64,000 nt of DNA, from positions 1 to 64,000 of the forward strand of contig JAZQCN010000036.1 in the NCBI GenBank assembly GCA_045546315.1. The letters are read 5' to 3'. The notes beneath the pieces are model-generated. The model had not been told where the DNA came from. It did no database searches and saw only the letters and a program-made list of their open reading frames with translations. The position numbers were made by a program, and so were the translations under genes. Below are positions 43,601 through 50,486 of this stretch, in pieces (position 1 is the stretch's first letter; every line of letters starts with the position of its first letter). This DNA is from RGIG2041 sp045546315. GTDB taxonomy: Bacteria; Bacillota; Clostridia; UBA1381; UMGS1253.

Positions 43601-44326
43601 CTCCGTCGACTGCGTTGCGGTATAGGGTGCGGAAATGTACATATCGACAAACGGACTTGAGCCGTCCTCATACTGCCCATAGAGCGGAAGATAACCTAAC
43701 GCCTTGTTGATGATACCCTGCTTGTACACTGGAAAATCCGCCGATGCGTTTTCCGGTACGGCAATCAAGTTTTTCCAACGCGTGATAAACGCTTTATAAT
43801 CGGCATCTGTCAGCGTTATATCCTCCCACGCCAGTGTACCGATGGCTTCACTGACTGTATAAAAATCCGTGTAATACACAGAAACGCCGTTCACACGCTC
43901 TGTCAGATTTACAGCCTTTTCGCTCAAGCTCAGAAGACAGAAGCCACGCTTGTCCGTAAAGGTGTGATAGCCGAGCTTTTCAGCAATTGCCGTATGCGGT
44001 ACATAAGCTTCATCTGTTGCAATGCCGAATTGCGCTTTGGCAAATGCGGCAGGCACAAGAAAGGTTTCATCCAACTGCATAATTGCATTTTCGCCCATAT
44101 CCACCTTGCGGTCGCGCACCCAAGCATAGCGCACACCGTTTGCAAAGGCAACATTGCCTTTCAAGAGCTTAGAAACGCGCGCCTCCGCCGTATAGGTTTT
44201 CATCCATGTCGGATTTTCTTTTGAGTTTGCACCCGTCGGCGTCAGTGCCGCATAAGCAGGCAGGCTTGTACACAGTAGTGCCAATGCTAAAACTATAGCG
44301 AGCATTGTTTTTACTTTTCTTATCAT
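40697..44326 (-). CDS. Secreted polysaccharide lyase family 8 protein with F5/8C and CuAO-N-like domains
   Basis: The 1209-residue protein begins at ATG 44326, overlapping the GH78 stop (ATGA), and has a signal peptide cut near residue 26. The helical PL8 domain spans about 200-500 with the catalytic set visible: N349 in GGNNHYYTNRLS, H411 in YSDGSLVFHNAMAYN, Y420 in NLGYG, and R486. PL8 enzymes eliminate at uronic acids in hyaluronan, chondroitin or xanthan. The beta-sandwich part (600-1080) is interrupted by an F5/8 type C domain (about 725-857). The end (1100-1209) is a copper-amine-oxidase-N-like domain with GRTLIPIRALSETIGAQVGW. An upstream extension of 81 codons lies inside GH78 and is rejected. 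Confidence 0.85.
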   Translation of the reverse strand: MIRKVKTMLAIVLALALLCTSLPAYAALTPTGANSKENPTWMKTYTAEARVSKLLKGNVAFANGVRYAWVRDRKVDMGENAIMQLDETFLVPAAFAKAQFGIATDEAYVPHTAIAEKLGYHTFTDKRGFCLLSLSEKAVNLTERVNGVSVYYTDFYTVSEAIGTLAWEDITLTDADYKAFITRWKNLIAVPENASADFPVYKQGIINKALGYLPLYGQYEDGSSPFVDMYISAPYTATQSTEIEAVYSRILEMAKGYYLDGSKNKDLETAILGALKFMHEKYYAPGGNFYRSKRWPTYEYLLPEMLADTLVLMRDGLPQRTIDTYINAAFDKNIDPTVHTGSVMEGGNNHYYTNRLSLTIPYIKCAVLTQDEYRVNYGFRYLNHIFEYVDRNAVVPMNANGFYSDGSLVFHNAMAYNLGYGAAYLESLAYLVYMSADTVLDVKNVYGYANIYGMIEDAFLPFVYKNQSMAMVMGRTKTDNALSVIRSIMTILNYAPAEEKAQLTAVLKTTLGETLDAYEKQTGDGAMTAKPQIRLEIEDFLAYAQSISAQSAEYKTKVYHNMDRVVHDREGFRFGLSMSSERIDKYEGYTTSGGLTEWYIGDGMTYVYMNDKKQYTTTWWANANPYYMPGTTVDSVVRRTDIGTEDNPDWHVPENTFAGGVTDDKSGVAGMILGNKYVTGLAGRKSWFMLGDTIVCLGSGITGGEGEVYTVLDNRIIDMRQPGTEGLYEAVPKAIFDYANTPADDLNFIIDGDYGTNWRNQVVGSWITFDFGEKVDLGAVAIAFDKGDTRKAYIKLYASDDGVDYKLVFDGESSGTTSALELFEATASGRYLKLESLGNSNPTSDWVNIPEIKFFKAGQSKETILAELSAPRIGYEDVYIDGVLQQVDFDETHTADANWIYTEQGIGHVILDDAKLNYRRDIYKSGFPYLITYLSHGAAPENAGYAYVILPETTQAAVSAYAQNPQVEILERTDKMHALRDKQSGTVYASVFENGTLDGIEIQSPSTVMLQQDGFVHTVYISDPTMLQDTISLKLEAPIVLVDGENVSVDGTSVRVDVSLHAGETMCFSYVLESDYEAYSRGEAPEKVIEVIDETSVGGNIRVVYDGRDIDFEKYDSVYPVIENGRTLIPIRALSETIGAQVGWEDATQKITITEGKTEITMYLDHPDAAVNGQTVMLDVPPATKNGRTMVPIRFASESLGLEVKWTQK

Positions 44327-46494
44327 TTTCCATCCCCACTTTCCGTTTCCATTCCGTCGGGTAGTGTATATGTTGTCACAATTTGTCCGTTCTTCTTTTC
44401 GTGGTGCACATACAGCATACCGAGCGGTGTCGGCACACTGCCCTCTGCCCACGATAAATCGCCAAGCTGCGGCGCGATTTTCACTTTTGTGTACCCATCT
44501 GCCACCGGCGTAATGCCGAGCACCTTGGAAATCATCTGATACGTCGGCGTCGCGCTCCAGGCGTGACAATAGTCACAGTCAAAGCCACCCCAAACCTCTT
44601 TTAAGCCGCCACTACACTCGTCTAAAAGCTTTTGCCACTTACGCATCAGCGTATTGCCGTATTTTTCAAACAAATCTGTTTTTTGTAAGGCTTCAAATAC
44701 AAAATGCATAAAGAACGGCTGCGGTTGTACAAGACTGTCATCCGCCAAAAGCGCTTCCATAATGCCTTCTGCCTTTTCTCGAGGGCATACATCATAAAGC
44801 ACCGCCGCCGTATTTGTGTAATAAGTAAAGTATTTTCCTTGTCCCGCCGGAAGCCAGTTGTCGCTCACATCCGAACTAAATCCGTCAAAATACAATCCAC
44901 GCTCTGCATCATACAGACACGAAAATGCCGTCTTCACCTTTGCCGCCTGCCCGGCGCACGCTTTTGCCTCTTCCCCGAGTCCTAAGCGCGTATATATCTT
45001 TTCTGCACACACAAGCGCGTTATAGTAATTCGCCGTCATATACCCTTGTCCCAAAACGCGCGGCGGATGATGCAGGTTAAAGCCGTCAATCTCCACCCAA
45101 TCGACAAACATATAGTTCGGCGCGTGCTCAATAATGCCCTTTTCACCGACATAACCCGCAAAACGCTTCATCAACAAATCCAGCGCAGGCAAAATGTCCG
45201 CTTCCTCTATAATTTCAGCATTGCCCGTATGCAGAATATAATCCAAAATCAGCTGCGGCCACATCAGGCTGTATGCCGTATGGAACATCTTGCCGTCCTC
45301 TTTGATCAAAAGCTTCGCCGTACGCAAAATGTCCATGCGCGTCAAGTGGCTGTCGCCAAAGCAAGCATAGCCGACGAGGCTTTCTACCAGATAATCACCC
45401 GTATCGCCGAGTGGCTCCTGATGCACCGGCGAATCCATATGATAGGACTGGCGGCAAATCTCCAGCGTCCATTTGCCCAAGTCATAAATTTTGTTTAAAC
45501 TTTCGTCGCTGCACTTATAGTGTCCCTCCTGCGTCACCGGATAGGACTTATAAATCAGCTTCGGCGTAATTTTCACCGATGCTGTTAAATTTTCAAGCGA
45601 AAACTGCACATACTGCGCGCCGTACATTTTCAGTGTACGGAATTGATGCTTTCCACCTGTCAAATGCACCAAATAGGTCGCAGCGTGCATATTGCCGACA
45701 TGCTCCTGCATCGCCATGCGCAACACTACCTTGCATGCGCATTCAATTTCAAGCTCGACATAGCAGGCATAGATTTTGCCGAAGTCCACCCAAAAGGTCA
45801 CCGGTGCACCTGCGCTGACGACAAATGCATCACCGTTTTGCACTACGCGTCCCGTACAAAGCGGGTTTACAAGCGCCGTCGGCGCAATTTCTTTGTACGA
45901 AAGCTCCGGCAGCTCGCGCGGCAAAAGCGCTCCCCAAATATCTTCTGTTGCCTCTGCAGGGTATAATGCGCATTCTGCCGCAGGGTCAAAGCATGCAGAA
46001 TTCGGCATTTTTGCATACACGCCGCCAAGCCAGCTTTCATCACTGCAAAGCACAAGCTCCGGCGTTTCCGATTCAAAGATAAGCCCGCCGTGCCCTTCGG
46101 AAATATCCGACCAGGCAAGCTCCGGCTGCAGGCTGACCAATACTTCAATTACATTTTCGTCCGCGGCATATTCTACGCTACAGCAATCGTAATACCGATG
46201 TCCCATCGGCTTGTTTCTGCAGCAGTCGCCGCCCGACTCCATCGGTCCGTCCGAGATGATTTTGCCGTTGATGCTTAAACGGTAGCGGCAGTCTGCACTG
46301 ATGTACGCCTTCGTTTCACATGGCTTTTGCAGGGTAAACCGTTTTTCAAAAACAGCAATACAAGATGCATCCGGCGCACCACTCATACAGGAATAGCTTT
46401 CGCTTTCCTGCTGATTCGGAAAGCGTTTTTCATCCAGCCATATCCATTTGGCACGCCATGGTGTTTTTTTATGTGTATCTTCTTTTTTAAACAT
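44323..46494 (-). CDS. Alpha-L-rhamnosidase-like glycoside hydrolase (GH78 type)
   Basis: A 723-residue enzyme without a signal peptide. It has an N-terminal beta domain (AKWIWLDEKRFPN; FEKRFTL; SADCRYRLSINGK) that is typical of GH78, then an (alpha/alpha)6 catalytic domain with YHMDSPVHQEPLGDTGDYL, the counterpart of the D-P-R-E-GWTGD signature, and WVEIDGF, NYYNALVCAEKIYTRLG, WSATPTYQMISKVLGI. GH78 enzymes cut alpha-L-rhamnosides by inversion. The signature differs enough that another alpha/alpha-barrel sugar, such as an unsaturated uronide, is possible. It is the middle gene of a tight operon with PL8 and a beta-propeller protein. Confidence 0.78.
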   Translation of the reverse strand: MFKKEDTHKKTPWRAKWIWLDEKRFPNQQESESYSCMSGAPDASCIAVFEKRFTLQKPCETKAYISADCRYRLSINGKIISDGPMESGGDCCRNKPMGHRYYDCCSVEYAADENVIEVLVSLQPELAWSDISEGHGGLIFESETPELVLCSDESWLGGVYAKMPNSACFDPAAECALYPAEATEDIWGALLPRELPELSYKEIAPTALVNPLCTGRVVQNGDAFVVSAGAPVTFWVDFGKIYACYVELEIECACKVVLRMAMQEHVGNMHAATYLVHLTGGKHQFRTLKMYGAQYVQFSLENLTASVKITPKLIYKSYPVTQEGHYKCSDESLNKIYDLGKWTLEICRQSYHMDSPVHQEPLGDTGDYLVESLVGYACFGDSHLTRMDILRTAKLLIKEDGKMFHTAYSLMWPQLILDYILHTGNAEIIEEADILPALDLLMKRFAGYVGEKGIIEHAPNYMFVDWVEIDGFNLHHPPRVLGQGYMTANYYNALVCAEKIYTRLGLGEEAKACAGQAAKVKTAFSCLYDAERGLYFDGFSSDVSDNWLPAGQGKYFTYYTNTAAVLYDVCPREKAEGIMEALLADDSLVQPQPFFMHFVFEALQKTDLFEKYGNTLMRKWQKLLDECSGGLKEVWGGFDCDYCHAWSATPTYQMISKVLGITPVADGYTKVKIAPQLGDLSWAEGSVPTPLGMLYVHHEKKNGQIVTTYTLPDGMETESGDGK

Positions 46495-46505
46495 ACGAAA
46501 CCCGC

Positions 46506-47456
46506 CTATGCAAAAAATGATTTTAAAAATTCATCACTTGGGCCATCATATTCTGCCAAAGCAAGAAATTCTTTGCCAAACTGATTGCCCCAGCTGTAGG
46601 TAATTATGGTTTTTCCGTTATAATCGCACATATCAAAGTCGCTGTTGTTGCTGTTGGTTGCGTTCTCAATATAGTCAAGCTCCTCTTGTGTAAAGCGCTC
46701 CGGATGTATTACGATTTTGTCATCGTCATCCGGCCACATTACCGGATTGGTCAGCCCAAGCTCCCAATCCTTGAAATCACGGGTTCTTACAATGTACGGA
46801 ATCCATCTGTGACACGGCGCACTCTCCAAATAAATCATATAGTACAATCCATCCACATAGCGCAGGCACGGACAAGCCGTGTAACGGTCTCGCGAGTAGG
46901 AATACTCCATCATATCGAGCAGCTTCCAATTGAGCAAATCCGTCGACTCGGCAAACAAATTGGTAAATTTTTCACCGACCGCCGGGTTGGAGCCGCCAAT
47001 TTCAATGGCGAGCATATATTTGCCTTCCCCTTTGCACACCGAGGTGTTGTAAAGCAGAATATCGCTTGGGAAGGTCAGAATTTCCTTACATTCCCAATCC
47101 TTCAAATTTTCGGAACAGAAGCAGTCGAGCACCTGACCGCCGCCGCTGCCGCGCACGCCGTAGACATACATTTTTCCGTCTACCGCTATGCAGCAGCCGA
47201 ACGAATGATCCACAGCAAATTCGCAAACCGGTTCTTCTGTCTCCATATCCACAAAATGATAGTAGCCGACCTCACGTTCTATGCCGCCGGCGCCACCCCA
47301 GCGGCTCGGTCGTACCCATTCAAAGCGCAAAAGTCTGCCTTCCCATACGACCGGAGTGGACTCTACAACATTTATCTGAATCGTACCGAGTTTTTTCATT
47401 CTTTTTCTGGTAGGAATTTTTTCTACCTGCAGTGCAGTTTCAAAATCGTTTAACAT
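46506..47456 (-). CDS. Five-bladed beta-propeller glycosidase-like protein
   Basis: A 316-residue cytoplasmic protein whose blades resemble GH43/GH32/GH130-type propellers: RLLRFEWVRPSRWGG, GYYHFVDMETEEP, SFGCCIAVDGKMYVYG, SENLKDWECKEIL, YNTSVCKGEGKYMLAIE, LLNWKLLDMMEYSY, VDGLYYMIYLES, IVRTRDFKDWELG, and NSNNSDFDMCDYNGKTIITYSWG. Each is a strand-turn-strand unit ending in a D-W or D-G turn. I cannot assign catalytic acids with certainty. It is the first gene of the operon and may process oligosaccharides from the lyase. Confidence 0.72.
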   Translation of the reverse strand: MLNDFETALQVEKIPTRKRMKKLGTIQINVVESTPVVWEGRLLRFEWVRPSRWGGAGGIEREVGYYHFVDMETEEPVCEFAVDHSFGCCIAVDGKMYVYGVRGSGGGQVLDCFCSENLKDWECKEILTFPSDILLYNTSVCKGEGKYMLAIEIGGSNPAVGEKFTNLFAESTDLLNWKLLDMMEYSYSRDRYTACPCLRYVDGLYYMIYLESAPCHRWIPYIVRTRDFKDWELGLTNPVMWPDDDDKIVIHPERFTQEELDYIENATNSNNSDFDMCDYNGKTIITYSWGNQFGKEFLALAEYDGPSDEFLKSFFA

Positions 47457-47491
47457 AGCGCTGCTCCTTCACCACAAAATTTACTGATTTA

Positions 47492-47520
47492 ATTATATCT
47501 TTCGCTACTTTGCGTGTCAA
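47492..47520 (-). promoter_or_regulatory. Promoter of the propeller-GH78-PL8 operon
   Basis: On the minus strand a perfect TTGACA (47520-47515) is 17 bases from a perfect TATAAT (47497-47492). Confidence 0.8.
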
Positions 47521-47527
47521 TGCTTTC

Positions 47528-47554
47528 ATTCACACCTTTTAGCACAATATTCAC
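47528..47554 (-). promoter_or_regulatory. Possible 21-bp-period operator of the PL8 operon
   Basis: GTGAAT occurs twice on the minus strand with starts 21 bp apart (47554-47549 and 47533-47528), just upstream of the -35. Between them lies TTGTGCTAAAA, which resembles the TTGTGCGAAA unit near 48428. The repeat is short, so the call is weak. The rest of 47555-47652 is AT-rich without a gene. Confidence 0.35.
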
Positions 47555-47652
47555 TTTCTTCTACAAGCCATTTTACCTCTACTCTCCTTGAAATTGTGCA
47601 TTACTTCAAAATCAAAATTATAACTATTTTCATATTTATTTCTTCTTGCAAA

Positions 47653-47688
47653 GAAAAAAGACGGTGTCAACGACACCGCCTTTTCAAA
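47653..47688 (-). terminator. Terminator of the RpiB-like gene
   Basis: GGTGTC and GACACC pair around AAC, extended by flanking G, A and T pairs, with a T run on the minus strand (47653-47659). It lies 8 bases after the stop codon. Confidence 0.85.
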
Positions 47689-47695
47689 TAACTGA

Positions 47696-48337
47696 TTATT
47701 CGCCAACAATAGCCTTAACCGCTTCAGCGATTTCCGGTACCTGGCAGTTTGCGTAGAAGTATTCCTTGAACTTCTCACCGGAGAGTGCGCCCTTTACGAG
47801 CTCCTGGTCGAGGTTCTTTAAGATTGTAACGAGGTCAACATGCGTAACCTTCTTAACTTCGTCCAAAATCTTCTTGTTTCTCTGCTCCGGAACAGCTCTT
47901 TCCTTCGGATAGCCGCCGCCCCACTCTTCAACGAAGAGCTTCTCGAATACATACTGGAGGTTTAATTCGCAGCCCCAGCCCCAGCCCTTAGCAAACGGGA
48001 GAGCGATTGTGTTACCGTTGTTTACCTGTGTAAACTGGTAAGCATCTGTCGGGTCTACAACATGACCGCAGAGTACGCCCGGGAATGCGTTACAAGCGAG
48101 CATTGCACCTTCGCCTGTGCCGCAGCCTGTGATTACCAGGTCAGCAGCCTTGGAGTTGATGAGTACAGCTGTTAAAATACCAATCTGTACATATGTAAGC
48201 TGGTTTACATCCTCAGCGGAGTACATACCGTAGTTGTATACGGTGTGACCCATCGGCTCAACAACCTTCTTGAGTGTGTCACAAATCAGGGCGTTCTTCG
48301 CTGCCTGACTGTTTTCGTTAATCAATGCGATTTTCAT
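47696..48337 (-). CDS. RpiB/LacA/LacB family sugar-phosphate isomerase
   Basis: A 213-residue isomerase of the ribose-5-phosphate isomerase B family, which interconverts aldose and ketose phosphates. The N-terminal 150 residues carry VITGCGTGEGAMLACN with the presumed catalytic Cys near residue 71 and GVLCGHVVDPTDAYQFTQVNNGNTIALPF. The C-terminal 60 residues extend beyond the usual 150-residue RpiB and look helical, as in a larger subgroup of uncertain substrate. It is divergent from a xylose-isomerase-like gene and shares an operator region with it. Confidence 0.88.
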   Translation of the reverse strand: MKIALINENSQAAKNALICDTLKKVVEPMGHTVYNYGMYSAEDVNQLTYVQIGILTAVLINSKAADLVITGCGTGEGAMLACNAFPGVLCGHVVDPTDAYQFTQVNNGNTIALPFAKGWGWGCELNLQYVFEKLFVEEWGGGYPKERAVPEQRNKKILDEVKKVTHVDLVTILKNLDQELVKGALSGEKFKEYFYANCQVPEIAEAVKAIVGE

Positions 48338-48392
48338 TTCACATACCTCTTTTCATTTTTATGCACAGCGTGCATTTATAATAGACAAATCT

Positions 48393-48421
48393 ATTATATC
48401 ATCCTTTCATATACATTTCAA
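48393..48421 (-). promoter_or_regulatory. Promoter of the RpiB-like gene
   Basis: On the minus strand TTGAAA (48421-48416), 17 bases, perfect TATAAT (48398-48393). Confidence 0.65.
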
Positions 48422-48427
48422 ACCTTT

Positions 48428-48466
48428 TTTCAATATTTCGCACAAAAGTTTCAATATTTCGCACAA
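48428..48466. promoter_or_regulatory. Two perfect 18-bp direct repeats, 21-bp period (operator)
   Basis: TTTCAATATTTCGCACAA occurs at 48428-48445 and again, without mismatch, at 48449-48466. The unit length of 21 bp puts both copies on the same face of the helix. The pair lies 6 bases from the -35 of the RpiB-like gene and 14 from that of the divergent gene, so one bound regulator could govern both. An AraC-family protein is the likeliest binder. Confidence 0.75.
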
Positions 48467-48480
48467 TTTGCTCCTATCGC

Positions 48481-48509
48481 TTGCCATTCGGGCAAAAATA
48501 TGCTATGTT
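48481..48509 (+). promoter_or_regulatory. Predicted promoter of the xylose-isomerase-like gene
   Basis: TTGCCA (48481-48486), 17 bases, TATGTT (48504-48509). Both boxes are imperfect, as expected for an activated promoter. Confidence 0.45.
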
Positions 48510-48544
48510 AAAATTACAAAATTATGAAAAAGAGGTGTATTACC

Positions 48545-49381
48545 ATGAAAAAGTTTAAAGTCGGTATCCAGTTGTTCTCTTTGCGCTATGATATGAAAGA
48601 GGATATGGATGCAACACTGGCAAAGGTAAAGGAAGCCGGCTACGACTATGTCGAGTTTGCAGGCTACTTCGGCAAGAGCGCCGAGGAAGTTAAGGCGCTT
48701 CTCGATAAGCACGGCCTCACCTGTATTTCCGTACACCAGACACACGATGTGTTCTTAGGCGAGGAGGCACAGGCAAATGTGGACTTTTTAAAGACCATCG
48801 GTGCAAAGTATTGCTGCATTCCGTGGATGCCGGTACAGAAAATGGCAACCAAGGATGGCTTTGCGCAGCTTTGTGAGGAAGCAAAAAAGGTCGGCAAGCT
48901 GTTAAAGGACAACGGTATCCAGCTCGGTTACCACAACCACGATTTTGAGTTTTTGGAGCTCGAAGGCGAATTCATTTTCGATAAGCTCTATTCCACCGTA
49001 CCGCAAGACCTGCTCACAACCGAAATCGATACCTGCTGGGTAAAATATGCAGGTCAGGACCCGGCGGAGTACATCCGCAAGTACACAGGCAGAGTCAGCA
49101 TCGTGCACTTAAAGGACTTCACCTGCAAGAGCTTGAACGCAGGCCCGGCATACTCCTTAATTGACGAAAACGGCAAGGAAGTAAAGGGCGTTTCCCGCGA
49201 GGAGAACGAGTTTATGTTTAAGGCACTCGGCACCGGTATGCAGGACTTTAAGGCAATCTTAGAGGCTTGCGAAGCCTCCGGCACTGAGTATATCATCTAC
49301 GAACAGGATCAGGCACCGGAAAGACCGGCAATCGAATCTGCAAAGCTGAGCCGTGAATTTTTAAAATCCTTAGGACAGTAA
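48545..49381 (+). CDS. Sugar phosphate isomerase/epimerase (xylose isomerase-like TIM barrel)
   Basis: A 278-residue cytoplasmic barrel of the AP-endonuclease 2/IolE-like family. It shows VGIQLFSLRYDMKEDM, GYDYVEFAGYFGKS, LTCISVHQTHDVFL, YCCIPWMP, LGYHNHDFEFLEL, TEIDTCWVKYAGQDP, VSIVHLKDFTC and EYIIYEQDQAP; the E, D, H and E residues in these motifs bind the metal. Substrates in the family range from inosose to ketohexoses. ATG 48545 is chosen because AGAGGTG lies upstream; ATG 48524 precedes that site. It is divergent from the RpiB-like isomerase, so the pair probably handles one sugar. Confidence 0.85.
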   Translation: MKKFKVGIQLFSLRYDMKEDMDATLAKVKEAGYDYVEFAGYFGKSAEEVKALLDKHGLTCISVHQTHDVFLGEEAQANVDFLKTIGAKYCCIPWMPVQKMATKDGFAQLCEEAKKVGKLLKDNGIQLGYHNHDFEFLELEGEFIFDKLYSTVPQDLLTTEIDTCWVKYAGQDPAEYIRKYTGRVSIVHLKDFTCKSLNAGPAYSLIDENGKEVKGVSREENEFMFKALGTGMQDFKAILEACEASGTEYIIYEQDQAPERPAIESAKLSREFLKSLGQ

Positions 49382-49393
49382 TCAACAGCATAA

Positions 49394-49436
49394 AACAAAG
49401 GGGGCGGAAGCAATTTGCTTCCGCCCTTGTTTTTTC
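49394..49436. terminator. Bidirectional terminator
   Basis: A long stem (AACAAGGGGGCGGAAGCA-like arm with GCTTCCGCCCTTGTT, loop ATTT) with A and T tracts lies between the convergent genes ending at 49381 and 49456. Confidence 0.88.
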
Positions 49437-49455
49437 TGATGCTCGATAGCATTCA

Positions 49456-50382
49456 TTACTCTGTATAATAGATACCGAATTCGCGAATCGACTGACCTGC
49501 CTCCATCTGCAACAGCACATCCATCAAAGATAAGCTTGTGTTTAAAAGCTCTCTGGCCGAAACCTTTAACTCTTCTGTCGGGAAATCATTTTTCAGCTCT
49601 GTATACGGTGCATTCGGCGCATAGTAAACACCGATAATATTAAATTCCATGCCCATAGTCTCAAAGTTGAAAACAACGCCGTTCGGCTCAGTTTCAGAAA
49701 GAAGAACCATCGTTCCTGCTTTTACCGCCTCCGCGCCGGTGCCTGACTCAATGAATGTCATACAGGAAATCTCATTTTCAACCGGGTCATAGCTGATAAG
49801 CAACGCTGTCTCCGCAGAAGAATCCTCTTCCGGAAAATAGTATACAGTATAGCTGCCCTCTATGTATTCACCGTTCTGCAGCACATAGTTTTTCAGTTTT
49901 GTAAACGAAGTCTCAGCCGGCGCAGGCATCGGTACCGGAGTCGGTTCTGCAGCCGGTTCTGTAATAAATACGGTCCAGCTGATATCGTCCCAGTCTACCT
50001 TTAAGCCAAATGCCTCGGAAACCGCTCTTGCCGGCACTAATGTTCTACCGTCAATTACGCACGGTGCTGTATCGAGTGCGATTGCATTGCCGTTCACGGT
50101 AATACTCGGCACGCCGATGGTCAGGCTGACGGTGGTTGCATCTTTTGTGGATGTAACGGTCTGGGTTGCATCGTCCCAGCCAACCGTTGCGCCGATGGAT
50201 TCAAAGATCACACGAAGCGGCACCATGGTTCTGCCGTTAATCAGCTGCGGCGGTACATCGAACTGAAGCATCTGACCGAACAGGACAACCTTAACATCCT
50301 GCTGCGCTGCTGCGCCGATACCTGGCAGCATGGACAGCATAAGCACCAATGCCATTACTACGGATAAAATTCTTTTTTTCAT
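49456..50382 (-). CDS. Secreted protein with copper-amine-oxidase-N-like domain
   Basis: A 308-residue exported protein. The signal peptide is MKKRILSVVMALVLMLSMLP, cut near residue 25. Residues 28-140 hold two repeats of the copper-amine-oxidase N-terminal-like domain (INGRTMVPLRVIFESIGATV, WDDATQTV, DGRTLVPARAVSEAFGLKV, WDD), a wall-associated module in Firmicutes with no copper chemistry. A short Pro/Ala/Glu linker (142-160) leads to an unrecognised C-terminal domain with YVLQNGEYIEGSYTVYY. The same module ends the heparinase-like and PL8 proteins here, so it may help hold enzymes at the surface. Function unknown. Confidence 0.8.
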   Translation of the reverse strand: MKKRILSVVMALVLMLSMLPGIGAAAQQDVKVVLFGQMLQFDVPPQLINGRTMVPLRVIFESIGATVGWDDATQTVTSTKDATTVSLTIGVPSITVNGNAIALDTAPCVIDGRTLVPARAVSEAFGLKVDWDDISWTVFITEPAAEPTPVPMPAPAETSFTKLKNYVLQNGEYIEGSYTVYYFPEEDSSAETALLISYDPVENEISCMTFIESGTGAEAVKAGTMVLLSETEPNGVVFNFETMGMEFNIIGVYYAPNAPYTELKNDFPTEELKVSARELLNTSLSLMDVLLQMEAGQSIREFGIYYTE

Positions 50383-50459
50383 ATTGGTGTTCCTCCTCTA
50401 AAATGTTGATATGACCAGTATAGCACGCATTTTCACGAAAGTCAATTCACCCATAAAGC

Positions 50460-50483
50460 AAAAAAGCCCTTAGGGCTTTTTTG
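50460..50483 (-). terminator. Terminator of GH39
   Basis: AAAAAAGCCC and GGGCTTTTTT pair around TTA, right after the GH39 stop codon at 50487. Confidence 0.88.
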
Positions 50484-50486
50484 CTT

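Noticed and set aside
44327..44569. 81-codon upstream extension of the PL8 frame
   Set aside because: It lies inside GH78 in another frame, and the signal peptide begins at 44326 with an ATGA overlap, so the extension is not coding.
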